This document shows, one piece after another, positions 7,989-15,612 of a stretch of DNA of 48,622 nt. The notes beneath the pieces were generated by a model. The model made no database searches and had not been told where the DNA came from. It saw only the letters and a list, made by a program, of their open reading frames with translations. This DNA comes from Glycomyces albidus (GTDB lineage: Bacteria; Actinomycetota; Actinomycetes; Mycobacteriales; Micromonosporaceae): assembly GCF_009451885.1 (NCBI RefSeq), contig NZ_WIAO01000036.1, forward strand, positions 1 through 48,622, read 5' to 3'. Within the stretch, counting starts at the first letter, position 1; every line of letters begins with the position of its first letter. The position numbers and the translations under genes are program-made.

Positions 7989-8552
7989 ATGGGCGCGGAA
8001 CCGAGGATCGTGCGGCGCCGGTGCGCGCGGGTGCTGCTCGTGGACGAGGACGAGCGGGTGCTGCTGTTCCACAGCCGCGACTACATGGGTCCTGGCGTGG
8101 AGTACTACGTGACGCCCGGCGGCGGCCTCGAGGCGGGCGAGAGCCTGGAGGCCGGCGCGGTCCGCGAGGTGTTCGAGGAGACCGGGCTGCGGCTCACCGG
8201 CGGCCTCGGGCCGGTCGTCGCCGAGACCGCCGGCATCTGGTCTGACGGACCCGACCTGGTGATCGACTCGGAGGACGCGTACTTCTTCGTGCGGGTGCCG
8301 CATTTCGAGCCGGTCCGCGACGGACTGGAAGCGATCGAGCGGCGCGAGTTCACGGCGGCGCGGTGGATGAGCGTCGCCGAGGTCGAGGCGGTCGACGCGC
8401 TCGTGTTCCCCGCCGGCCCGGCCGCCCTGCTCAAGGACCTCCTGGACGGTCCGAGACCGCCTGCGCCGCTTCGGATCCCGTGGGGCGCTTGGACGTGGGA
8501 CACCGATAGGGGCTGGACGACTACCGAGCGTGCCCCCATACTTGACCGGTGA
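7989..8552 (+). CDS. Nudix hydrolase 1 of 3
   Basis: 187-residue hydrolase of nucleoside diphosphates linked to another group. The Nudix box is complete: GGGLEAGESLEAG followed by REVFEETGL, giving G-x5-E-x7-REUxEExGU. Substrate choice cannot be read from the box. Start ATG 7989 is set by the leaderless promoter. A Trp/Pro-rich C-terminal extension (about 155-187) is absent from the two downstream paralogues. It overlaps the start of Nudix 2 by 4 bases, although Nudix 2 also has its own promoter. Confidence 0.9.
   Translation: MGAEPRIVRRRCARVLLVDEDERVLLFHSRDYMGPGVEYYVTPGGGLEAGESLEAGAVREVFEETGLRLTGGLGPVVAETAGIWSDGPDLVIDSEDAYFFVRVPHFEPVRDGLEAIERREFTAARWMSVAEVEAVDALVFPAGPAALLKDLLDGPRPPAPLRIPWGAWTWDTDRGWTTTERAPILDR
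8514..8542 (+). promoter_or_regulatory. Promoter of second Nudix gene, leaderless
   Basis: TGGACG (8514-8519), 17-base spacer, CATACT (8537-8542), then 6 bases to GTG 8549. It lies inside the end of Nudix 1. The match in sequence and spacing with the first Nudix promoter suggests the promoter was duplicated along with the gene. Confidence 0.55.
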
Positions 8553-9079
8553 GCGCGACGAACGAACCCACCCGAATCGACCGGTACGGCGCGCGGTGCA
8601 TCGTGATCGACGAACAGGACGCGGTCCTGTTCATCGGCCGGTCCGCGACCGCGGAACGCCCCGCCCGCTGGTTCCTGCCCGGCGGCGGCATCGACCCCGG
8701 CGAGACCCCCCTCGACGCCGCCGTGCGCGAGCTGTTCGAGGAGACCGGCCTGCGCGTCGCGCCTGAGGACGTAACCGGTCCGGTGGCCCGCCGGTCCTTC
8801 AGCCGCGCCCGCGACGGCGAGATCTTCACCCAGGACAACTACCTGTTCTTCACCCGTGTCGAACGGTTCGAGGCGCGCGTCTCCGGCGGCGACGCCTACG
8901 AGCAGGACCTCGAGTTCCGGTGGGCGGCCATCGACGAGCTCGCCGCCGCCGAGGGCCACGACGTCCCCTTCGACCCGCTCCTGCACCTCATCAAGCGCCT
9001 CATCGCCGGCGACGTCCCCGCCGAGCCGCTCCGCCTCCAGCCCGCCGGCAGCCGCACCGCCGACACCTCCGTCCGGTGA
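8549..9079 (+). CDS. Nudix hydrolase 2 of 3
   Basis: 176-residue Nudix hydrolase with a full box (GGGIDPGETPLDAAV then RELFEETGL). The start of the fold (RCIVIDEQDAVLFIGR) and the C-terminal HLIKRLIAGDVPAEPL segment recur in Nudix 3, so the two are closest relatives. GTG 8549 is set by the leaderless -10. The stop overlaps the next start (GTGA, 9076-9079), so Nudix 2 and 3 are translationally coupled. The substrate is unknown. Confidence 0.88.
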   Translation: MSATNEPTRIDRYGARCIVIDEQDAVLFIGRSATAERPARWFLPGGGIDPGETPLDAAVRELFEETGLRVAPEDVTGPVARRSFSRARDGEIFTQDNYLFFTRVERFEARVSGGDAYEQDLEFRWAAIDELAAAEGHDVPFDPLLHLIKRLIAGDVPAEPLRLQPAGSRTADTSVR

Positions 9080-9615
9080 GCGCCGGCCCGACGGGCATCG
9101 AGTCGGCGACCGGCGCCAAGTACCGGGAATCGGCCCGCGTCATCCTCCTCGCCCCGGACGACACGGTCCTCCACATCGGCGGCGACCGCTGCCGCGAAGG
9201 CGTCGAACGCTGGTTCACGCCCGGCGGCGGCATCGAGGCCGGCGAGGATCCCGCGTCCGCGGCCGCGCGCGAGCTGTACGAGGAGACCGCGCTCGCCGTC
9301 GATCCCGCCGCCCTCGCGGGCCCGGTCGGGTTCGGCGTCTACGTCTGCTTCCTGCACCGGCGGCTGCTGGTGCAGAAGAACTGGTACCTGTTTCTGCGCG
9401 TCGAGCGGTTCGAGCCGCGGATGCTCGTCGACGTCGGGTACGAGAAGGACCTCCGCTTCCGGTGGCTGCCGGTCGAGGAGTGCGGCTCCTCGGACGGGAT
9501 GCTCGAACCGGGGCTGCTCGTGTCGCTCGTCAAGCGCCTGCGCGACGGCGACGTCCCCGCCGAGCCGGTCAATCTGGGCGGGTCCTACGGCCCCTGGTTC
9601 GCGACCGGGGCCTGA
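9076..9615 (+). CDS. Nudix hydrolase 3 of 3, variant box
   Basis: 179-residue Nudix protein that starts on GTG 9076 inside the stop of Nudix 2. The metal-binding core RELYEE is intact, but the box ends EETAL instead of EETGL: the conserved glycine after the EE pair is Ala. The shared tail ([14 protein letters not shown]) marks it as a tandem duplicate of Nudix 2. It is probably still able to bind metal; altered activity or specificity is possible. It is the last gene before a strong shared terminator. Confidence 0.85.
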   Translation: MSAGPTGIESATGAKYRESARVILLAPDDTVLHIGGDRCREGVERWFTPGGGIEAGEDPASAAARELYEETALAVDPAALAGPVGFGVYVCFLHRRLLVQKNWYLFLRVERFEPRMLVDVGYEKDLRFRWLPVEECGSSDGMLEPGLLVSLVKRLRDGDVPAEPVNLGGSYGPWFATGA

Positions 9616-9671
9616 ACCGCGCGCCGCGACCGTCCCGTGAAGCGGCGCCGGATTCCGCGCCTGCACGCGGC

Positions 9672-9707
9672 GGCGCCCCCGCTCGTTCGAGCGGGGGCGC
9701 CGTTTCG
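9672..9707. terminator. Bidirectional terminator between Nudix cluster and gnd
   Basis: Perfect 13-bp stem GGCGCCCCCGCTC / GAGCGGGGGCGCC (9672-9684 and 9689-9701) with loop GTTC, followed on the plus strand by GTTTCG. It sits between convergent genes and can serve both. Confidence 0.85.
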
Positions 9708-9719
9708 CGCTAGGGGCCT

Positions 9720-11150
9720 TTAGACCTCGTGCTCGGTGCGGTCGCCCGACCAGTCGGTGTGGAAGGTGCCGTCGCGGTCGACGCGCTTGTAGGTGTGCGC
9801 GCCGAAGAAGTCCCGCTGGCCCTGGATGAGGGCCGCCGGGAGGCGGCGGGAGCGCAGGCCGTCGTAGTACGCCAGCGCCGAGGAGAAGCCCGGCGTGGGG
9901 ATGCCGGCGAGGGCTGCGGTGGCGACGACGCGGCGCCAGGCGTCCTGGGCGTCGGTGACGATCTTGGTGAACTCGGGCGCGGCCAGGAGGGTCGGGAGTT
10001 CGGGGTCGGAGCGCCAGGCCTCGGTGATGCGGTCGAGGAAGCGGGCCCGGATGATGCAGCCGGCGCGCCACAGGGCCGAGCAGGAGCCGAGGTCGATGCC
10101 CCAGTCGTATTCGGCGGAGGCGGCGGCGATCTGGTCGAAGCCCTGCGCGTAGGCGACGATCTTGGAGGCGTAGAGGGCCTGGCGGACGTCGTCGACGAAG
10201 GTGTCGGGGAACTCGGCCTTGAGCGTGGGTCCGGTGAGGATGTCGACGGCGCCTTCGCGCTGCTTCACGCCGGAGGAGAGGGCGCGGGCGAAGGTGGCTT
10301 CGGCGATGCCGGTGACGGGGACGCCGAGGTCGAGGGCGTTCTGGACGGTCCAGCGTCCGGTGCCCTTCTGGCCGGCCTGGTCGACGATGACGTCGACGAG
10401 GGGCTTGCCGGTGGCGGCGTCGGTGTGGCCGAGGACTTCGGCGGTGACTTCGATGAGGTAGGAGTCGAGGTCGCCGGCGTTCCATTCGGCGAAGATCTTG
10501 GCGAGGTCGGCGGGTTCGATGCCGATGCCGCGGCGCAGGAGGTCGTACGCCTCGCCGATGAGCTGCATGTCGGAGTACTCGATGCCGTTGTGCACCATCT
10601 TGACGAAGTGCCCGGCGCCGTCGGGGCCGAGGCGGGTGCAGCAGGGGGTGCCGTCGGGGGCCTTGGCGGCGATGGCCTCGAGGATCGGGCCGAGGGACTC
10701 GTAGGACTCCTCGGAGCCGCCGGGCATGATCGCGGGGCCGAGGAGGGCGCCTTCCTCACCGCCGGAGACGCCGGTGCCGACGAAGTGGAGTCCCTTGTCG
10801 CGGAGGGCGGCTTCGCGGCGGCGGGTGTTCTCGAAGTGGGCGTTGCCGCCGTCGATGATCATGTCGCCGGGTTCCATGAGGGCGGCGAGCTGGTCGATGA
10901 CGGCGTCGGTGGCGTTGCCGGCCTGGACCATGATCATGGCCTTGCGGGGGCGTTTGAGGGAGGCGACGAAGTCGGCGAGCTCCTCGGACGGCACGAAGTG
11001 GCCTTCGTCGCCGTGCGAGTCGATCAGCTCGGCGGTCTTGGCGTACGTGCGGTTGTAGACGGCGACGGTGAAGCCGTGCCGGGCGAAGTTCCTGGCGAGG
11101 TTCGAGCCCATGACGGCCAGCCCGACCACGCCGATGTCGGCGGTGCTCAT
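9720..11150 (-). CDS. gnd: 6-phosphogluconate dehydrogenase (decarboxylating)
   Basis: 476-residue pentose phosphate pathway enzyme: 6-phosphogluconate plus NADP+ to ribulose 5-phosphate, CO2 and NADPH. The N-terminal Rossmann motif is GVVGLAVMGSNLARN. The substrate loop GVSGGEEGALLGP, the catalytic segment GHFVKMVHNGIEY and the C-terminal CIIRARFLDRI are all present. The length fits the long dimeric form. ATG 11150 is chosen because the fold starts at once and GGGAGA lies about 8 bases upstream on the minus strand. The frame extends further upstream without coding signs. It stands alone, converging on the Nudix cluster. Confidence 0.95.
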   Translation of the reverse strand: MSTADIGVVGLAVMGSNLARNFARHGFTVAVYNRTYAKTAELIDSHGDEGHFVPSEELADFVASLKRPRKAMIMVQAGNATDAVIDQLAALMEPGDMIIDGGNAHFENTRRREAALRDKGLHFVGTGVSGGEEGALLGPAIMPGGSEESYESLGPILEAIAAKAPDGTPCCTRLGPDGAGHFVKMVHNGIEYSDMQLIGEAYDLLRRGIGIEPADLAKIFAEWNAGDLDSYLIEVTAEVLGHTDAATGKPLVDVIVDQAGQKGTGRWTVQNALDLGVPVTGIAEATFARALSSGVKQREGAVDILTGPTLKAEFPDTFVDDVRQALYASKIVAYAQGFDQIAAASAEYDWGIDLGSCSALWRAGCIIRARFLDRITEAWRSDPELPTLLAAPEFTKIVTDAQDAWRRVVATAALAGIPTPGFSSALAYYDGLRSRRLPAALIQGQRDFFGAHTYKRVDRDGTFHTDWSGDRTEHEV

Positions 11151-11662
11151 GCCTGTGTCTCCCTGGTTCGTAGATGGTGCTGCTGCGTAAGAGGTTCTGC
11201 GCCCTGATTTTCGCCGGTCGGTCCGGTCCGGGCGCCACCACCGCCGATCGTATCCACGCTGCGGGACCGGCGTTCGCGATCGCGACCGCCGTGCACGATG
11301 CGGCACCCTGCGACAAAGGGCGTCAGGGTGTCCGTGCGGCGGCCGCCGCACGCGCATCGCGGTTCCGCACACCGCCGGAGGCCGCGGCTTCGATGTCCCC
11401 GAACGACGGCTCGATCACGCTGGTCGTCGGCGAGGCGCCGCCTTCCCTCGGGTCTGGGGCGCTGTGACTTCGCTCGTCGCCCGGCATGCGCATGCCCGCC
11501 GCGCACGGCCCCGCGCCGCTCACCTCGGCAGCTGTGAGCGGTTCGTGATGCCCGAGCCCTACCCCGATGTCGCGTACACCGGGACCGTCGGCGGTTCGCT
11601 CCCCATCGAGGAGCCGATGCTCCGCGCCTTCCGGCCTCCGGCCTCCGCTCCGGTTTCGGGCC
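11151..11662. other. Gap of about 510 bases between gnd and cbs
   Basis: Divergent intergenic region. No convincing gene, RNA or long hairpin is seen. A short open frame at 11548-11670 (41 codons, ATG start, MPEPYPDVAYTG) has coding-like third positions and could be a gene remnant, but it runs through the cbs -10. A CCGGCCTCCGGCCTCCGCTCC direct repetition sits near 11631-11651. Confidence 0.4.
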
Positions 11663-11668
11663 TAGGCT
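11663..11668 (+). promoter_or_regulatory. -10 element of cbs, leaderless
   Basis: TAGGCT ending 6 bases before ATG 11675. No ribosome site fits the start and no -35 is obvious. Confidence 0.5.
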
Positions 11669-11674
11669 GAGTGC

Positions 11675-13039
11675 ATGCAGTACTTCGAATCCGTCCTGGA
11701 CCTCATCGGCAACACCCCACTGGTGAAGCTCAACTCGGTCACCGAGGGCGTGGCCGCGACCGTGCTCGCCAAGATCGAGTACCTCAACCCCGGCGGGTCC
11801 ATCAAGGACCGCATCGCCCAGCGCATGATCGACGAGGCCGAGGCCTCCGGGGCGCTCCGGCCCGGCGGCACGATCGTCGAGCCCACCAGCGGGAACACCG
11901 GCGTGGGCCTGGCGATGGTGGCGCAGCAGCGCGGCTACCGCTGCGTGTTCGTGTGCCCCGACAAGGTCTCCGAGGACAAGCGGAACGTCCTGAAGGCGTA
12001 CGGCGCGGAGGTCGTGGTCTGCCCGACCGCGGTCGACCCGGAAGACCCGCGCTCCTATTACAAGGTCTCGGACCGGCTCATCGACGAGATCGAGGGGGCG
12101 TGGAAGCCCGACCAGTACTCGAACCCGGCGAACCCGGCGTCGCATTACGCGCAGACCGGCCCCGAGCTGTGGAAGCAGACCGACGGAAAGATCACGCACC
12201 TGGTCGCGGGCGTCGGCACGGGCGGGACGATCACCGGGATCGGCAGGTACCTCAAGGAGGTCTCGGGCGGGCGCGTCCAGGTCGTGGGCGCCGACCCGGA
12301 GGGGTCGGTGTACTCGGGCGGGACGGGCCGCCCCTACCTGGTCGAGGGCGTGGGCGAGGACTTCTGGCCGGCGAACTACGACCGGGGGATCGCCGACCGG
12401 ATCGTGGAGGTCACCGACGCCGAGTCGTTCGCGATGACGCGCCGGCTCGCCCGCGAGGAGGGCCTGCTGGTGGGCGGCTCGGCCGGGATGGCCGTGGTCG
12501 GGGCGCTCGCGGTGGCCCGCGAGGCCGACCCCGGCGACGTGATCGTGGTGATCCTGCCCGACGGCGGGCGCGGCTACCTGTCGAAGATCTTCAACGACGC
12601 GTGGATGACCGAGTACGGGTTCCTGGGCGCCTCCGGGGAGACCACGGTCGGCGAGGTGCTGGCGGGCAAGGGCGGGGAGATCCCCGAGCTCGTCCACGTG
12701 CACCCGCAGGACACGGTGCGCGAGGCGATCGACATCATGCGCCAGTTCGGGGTGAGCCAGATGCCGGTGCTCAAGGCCGAGCCGCCGGTGACGTCGGGCG
12801 AGGTCGCGGGGGCGGTCGCGGAGCGGGACCTGATGGACGCCCTGTTCGGGGGGAAGGCGACGCTGCACGACCCGATCGAGCGGCACATCGGCGAGCCGCT
12901 GCCGACGATCGGCTCGGGCGAGCAGGTCGAGCGGGCCGTGGCGGCCCTGCAGGACCGGGACGCGCTCATGGTGTTCGCCGAGGGGAAACCGGTCGGGGTG
13001 CTGACCAGGCAGGACCTGCTCGGCTACGTGGAGCGCTGA
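11675..13039 (+). CDS. cbs: Cystathionine beta-synthase
   Basis: 454-residue PLP enzyme that condenses serine (or O-acetylserine) with homocysteine to cystathionine, the first step of reverse transsulfuration. The PLP lysine is Lys44 in GGSIKDR. The SGNTGVGLA phosphate-pocket motif is near 73-81, and GVGTGGTITG binds the cofactor phosphate. A pair of CBS domains fills about 330-454 (VREAIDIMRQFGVSQMPVLK and a second unit near DALMVFAEGKPVGVL), the usual regulatory module. It lacks an N-terminal haem domain, as in most bacteria. metB at 39572 supplies a gamma-synthase, so both cystathionine-forming steps are encoded in the window. Confidence 0.94.
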   Translation: MQYFESVLDLIGNTPLVKLNSVTEGVAATVLAKIEYLNPGGSIKDRIAQRMIDEAEASGALRPGGTIVEPTSGNTGVGLAMVAQQRGYRCVFVCPDKVSEDKRNVLKAYGAEVVVCPTAVDPEDPRSYYKVSDRLIDEIEGAWKPDQYSNPANPASHYAQTGPELWKQTDGKITHLVAGVGTGGTITGIGRYLKEVSGGRVQVVGADPEGSVYSGGTGRPYLVEGVGEDFWPANYDRGIADRIVEVTDAESFAMTRRLAREEGLLVGGSAGMAVVGALAVAREADPGDVIVVILPDGGRGYLSKIFNDAWMTEYGFLGASGETTVGEVLAGKGGEIPELVHVHPQDTVREAIDIMRQFGVSQMPVLKAEPPVTSGEVAGAVAERDLMDALFGGKATLHDPIERHIGEPLPTIGSGEQVERAVAALQDRDALMVFAEGKPVGVLTRQDLLGYVER

Positions 13040-13106
13040 GCGCTTCGGCACGGCGTCGCCCCCGGGCGGCGCCGGTTCGCGTTCACGGCCGGATCTCCCG
13101 GTTCGG

Positions 13107-13135
13107 TTGACGCGCCCCTCTCCGCCTCGTAATAT
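13107..13135 (+). promoter_or_regulatory. Promoter of SRPBCC-ArsR operon
   Basis: TTGACG (13107-13112), 17-base spacer, TAATAT (13130-13135). This is one of the best sigma-70-type matches in the window, 27 bases upstream of ATG 13163. The -10 overlaps an inverted repeat. Confidence 0.8.
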
Positions 13136-13150
13136 AAGTAGCAACTTATA
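13133..13150. promoter_or_regulatory. Inverted-repeat operator, probably for ArsR
   Basis: TATAAGT-AGCA-ACTTATA, a perfect 7-bp inverted repeat that covers the end of the -10 and the expected transcription start. An ArsR-type repressor is encoded in the same operon, so autorepression at this site is likely. It stands out as AT-rich in a GC-rich background. Confidence 0.7.
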
Positions 13151-13162
13151 CAAGGAGGTGCC

Positions 13163-13819
13163 ATGACCGATCCCACCGATCCGATCGCGTCCGCCGGCCT
13201 GGTGACGCGCGAGATCCGCACCGGCGAGCGCGACGGCGAACCGACCAAAGTGCTCGTCGCCAGGCGCGCCTACCGCGCCGACCAGGCCGACGTCTGGGAC
13301 GCCCTCACCAGCGCCGAACGGCTGCCGCGGTGGTTCCTGCCCGTCAGCGGCGACCTCGAAGTCGGCGGCCGCTACCAGTTCGAGGGGAACGCCGGCGGCG
13401 TCGTCGAACGCTGCGACGCCCCCGACTCCCTCGCCGTCACCTGGGAGTTCGGCGGCGGGATGTCGTGGCTGGAGGTGCGCCTGAGCAAGCTGGAGGGCGG
13501 CACCTCTCTGGAGCTCGTCCACGAGGCGCCCGTGGACCCCGAGATGTGGCGCCAGTTCGGCCCCGGCGCGGTCGGCGTCGGCTGGGACGGCGCCATCCAC
13601 GGCCTCGGCGTCCACCTCGCGACCGGCGTCCCGCTCGACCCGGCCGCGTTCGAGGCGTTCATGGTCAGCCCGGAGGGCGTCGCCTACGCGCGCCTCCTCG
13701 CCGGGGCCTGGGCCGAGGCGGCCATCGCCGACGGCGACGACCCCGAGGCGGCCCAGGCCGCCGCGGAGGCCGTCGTCGGGTTCTACACGACGCTGCCGGA
13801 GGAGTCCCCGGAAGCGTGA
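13163..13819 (+). CDS. SRPBCC-domain (AHSA1-like) protein
   Basis: 218-residue START-like protein of the AHSA1 family. Features are a Val-Trp-Asp-Ala-Leu-Thr helix (ADVWDALTSAERLPRWFLP), GGRYQFEGNAGG, and WEFGG followed by GGTSLELVHEA. AHSA1-like proteins bind hydrophobic ligands in a deep pocket, and many actinobacterial ones are paired with an ArsR regulator as here. ATG 13163 has AAGGAGG at 13152-13158. Overlap with the ArsR gene is 4 bases. The ligand is unknown; self-regulation of the pair in response to a small molecule is an inference. Confidence 0.87.
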   Translation: MTDPTDPIASAGLVTREIRTGERDGEPTKVLVARRAYRADQADVWDALTSAERLPRWFLPVSGDLEVGGRYQFEGNAGGVVERCDAPDSLAVTWEFGGGMSWLEVRLSKLEGGTSLELVHEAPVDPEMWRQFGPGAVGVGWDGAIHGLGVHLATGVPLDPAAFEAFMVSPEGVAYARLLAGAWAEAAIADGDDPEAAQAAAEAVVGFYTTLPEESPEA

Positions 13820-14208
13820 GCACCGACGCCGCGTTCGACGCGCTCGGCGACCCGGTGCGCCGCCGGATCATGGAGCTCCTCGGCGAGGGGGAGCGGCCCG
13901 CGGGGGCGATCGTCGGGGCCCTGAACGGACTGCTCTCCGGCGGGCGCGGGGCGATCTCGCAGCCGGCGGTCTCCCAGCACCTCAAGGTGCTGCGCGAGGC
14001 CGGGCTGGTCACCGTGCGCGCCGAGGGGACCCGCCGGATCTACGGCGTGGACGACGCCGGGCTCGATCGCGTGCGCGCGTGGCTCGAACGGTTCGCCGAC
14101 GGCTTCGCCGGCCCGCTCGACGCGCTCGAGACCGAGCTCGCGCGCGGCAAGCGCGAGCGCCGCCTCCAGGCGCAGGCCGAGACCCGGCGCCGGCGCGGCG
14201 CGGCATAG
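13816..14208 (+). CDS. ArsR-family transcriptional repressor
   Basis: 130-residue winged-helix regulator. ALGDPVRRRIMELLGEGERPAG, then QPAVSQHLKVLREAGLVTV (recognition helix) and GTRRIYGVDDAGL (wing) are classic. No Cys metal-binding set such as ELCVCDL is present, so it is not a metal sensor of the SmtB/ArsR kind. It belongs to the type coupled to SRPBCC proteins. GTG 13816 lies in the stop of the SRPBCC gene. It probably binds the inverted repeat at 13133-13150. A 15-residue-long Arg/Gln-rich tail follows the domain. Confidence 0.9.
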   Translation: MSTDAAFDALGDPVRRRIMELLGEGERPAGAIVGALNGLLSGGRGAISQPAVSQHLKVLREAGLVTVRAEGTRRIYGVDDAGLDRVRAWLERFADGFAGPLDALETELARGKRERRLQAQAETRRRRGAA

Positions 14209-14220
14209 CGAACAGTAAGG

Positions 14221-14285
14221 AATCCGACTCGTTCGGTTGCGGGCCACCGTCAAGCGGTCCGCAAACCGGGCGAGTCGGATTTTTC
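14221..14285 (+). terminator. Rho-independent terminator of SRPBCC-ArsR operon
   Basis: AATCCGACTCG at 14221-14231 pairs perfectly with CGAGTCGGATT ending at 14281, and TTGCGG pairs with CCGCAA inside. TTTTT-CC follows, an unusually canonical T tract for this genome. Confidence 0.88.
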
Positions 14286-14299
14286 CGTGCCCGGAACCC

Positions 14300-14328
14300 T
14301 TGACAAGCACCGTGACGACCGACACGAT
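14300..14328 (+). promoter_or_regulatory. Promoter of chitinase gene
   Basis: Perfect -35 TTGACA (14300-14305), 17-base spacer, CACGAT (14323-14328). An AT-rich leader follows (14335-14361). No copy of the Streptomyces chitinase direct repeat was recognised. Confidence 0.6.
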
Positions 14329-14370
14329 GAGAGGGATACATTTAGGAATCTTTAAATATATGGAGGTCCC

Positions 14371-15555
14371 TTGCGACGCCTACGCACCGCGGCGGTCATC
14401 GCCGCCGCCACCCTCGCCGCGGCGGGCGCCGCGGCCCTGCCGGTCGCCTTCGCCGGCGGCGCGTCCGCCGTCGCCGCATGCGAAGGCGCGCCGTGGCAGA
14501 GGAGCGCGGTCTACGTCGGCGGCGACCGCGTCAGCCACCAGGACCGCGAGTACCGCGCCAAGTGGTGGACCACCGGCGAGACCCCCGGCACCACCGGCCA
14601 GTGGGGCGTCTGGGAGGACCTCGGCGCCTGCGACGGGGCGGAGCCGCCCACCACCGAGGAGCCGACCGACCCGCCCACCGGCGGCCCCGGCAACGGCGAC
14701 CGCCTGCTCACCGGCTACTGGCACAACTTCGACAACGGCTCCGGCGTCATGGAGCTGAACGAGGTCCCCGCCGCGTACGACATCATCGCCGTGGCCTTCG
14801 CCGAGTCGACCGCGACGCCGGGCCAGGTCGACTTCGCGCTCGACTCGAGCCTCGCGAACGCCGGGTACACCGAGGCCGAGTTCAAGGCCGACATCGACGC
14901 GATCCAGGCCCAGGGCCGCGAGGTGATCGTCTCGGTCGGCGGCGAGCGCGGCAACGTCACCATCAACAGCGCGGCGACCGCCGCGGCCTTCGCGAACTCC
15001 GTGGTCGCGCTCATGAACGAGTACGGCTTCGACGGCGTCGACATCGACCTCGAGCACGGGATCGACGCCGGCGCGATCGAGACCGCGCTGCGCCAGATCA
15101 GCGCCGCCAAGCCCGGCTTCACCTACACGATGGCGCCGCAGACGATCGACTTCCAGTCCACTTCGGCCGGGTACTACCGGCTCGCGGTGAACACCAAGGA
15201 CATCCTGACGATCGTCAACATGCAGTACTACAACTCGGGCACCATGCTCGGCTGCGACGGCCAGGTGTACGCCCAGGGCGACATCGACTTCCTGACCGCG
15301 CAGGCGTGCATCCAGCTCGAGGCCGGGCTCGACCCGAGCCAGGTCGGCCTCGGCCTGCCGGCCGTCCCGAGCGCCGCCGGCTCCGGGTATGTGGACCCGG
15401 CGATGGTCAACGACGCGATCCGCTGCCTGGAGACCCGCCAGAACTGCGGGAACTTCGTGCCCGACCAGGCCTACCCGGGCCTGGGCGGGGCCATGACCTG
15501 GTCGATCAACTGGGACGCCACGAACGGCTACCGGTTCGCGAACACCGTCGGCTGA
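14371..15555 (+). CDS. Secreted GH18 chitinase with chitin-binding domain
   Basis: 394-residue exoenzyme hydrolysing chitin. A Sec signal peptide covers about residues 1-36 (MRRLRTAAVIAAATLAAAG). A CBM5/12-type chitin-binding module spans about 38-88 (PWQRSAVYVGGDRV, YRAKWWTTGETPG). A Thr/Pro linker (90-105) leads to a GH18 barrel (108-394) with SVGGE and the catalytic motif DGVDIDLEH, whose final Glu is the acid/base. The common Trp after DID is Leu here. The start is TTG 14371, which follows GGAGG at 14362-14366. It is a single gene between two terminators. Confidence 0.92.
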   Translation: MRRLRTAAVIAAATLAAAGAAALPVAFAGGASAVAACEGAPWQRSAVYVGGDRVSHQDREYRAKWWTTGETPGTTGQWGVWEDLGACDGAEPPTTEEPTDPPTGGPGNGDRLLTGYWHNFDNGSGVMELNEVPAAYDIIAVAFAESTATPGQVDFALDSSLANAGYTEAEFKADIDAIQAQGREVIVSVGGERGNVTINSAATAAAFANSVVALMNEYGFDGVDIDLEHGIDAGAIETALRQISAAKPGFTYTMAPQTIDFQSTSAGYYRLAVNTKDILTIVNMQYYNSGTMLGCDGQVYAQGDIDFLTAQACIQLEAGLDPSQVGLGLPAVPSAAGSGYVDPAMVNDAIRCLETRQNCGNFVPDQAYPGLGGAMTWSINWDATNGYRFANTVG

Positions 15556-15572
15556 CGGCTGCTTCCCCGCAA

Positions 15573-15608
15573 GCGGACCGGTCCCGCCGCGAGGCGGGGC
15601 CGGTCCGC
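15573..15608. terminator. Hairpin terminator between chitinase and MHYT gene
   Basis: 16-bp stem (15573-15588 with 15593-15608) around loop GCGA, perfect except for one G-T wobble. Located 18 bases after the chitinase stop and just before the convergent MHYT gene stop, so it may serve both. Confidence 0.8.
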
Positions 15609-15612
15609 GCCG

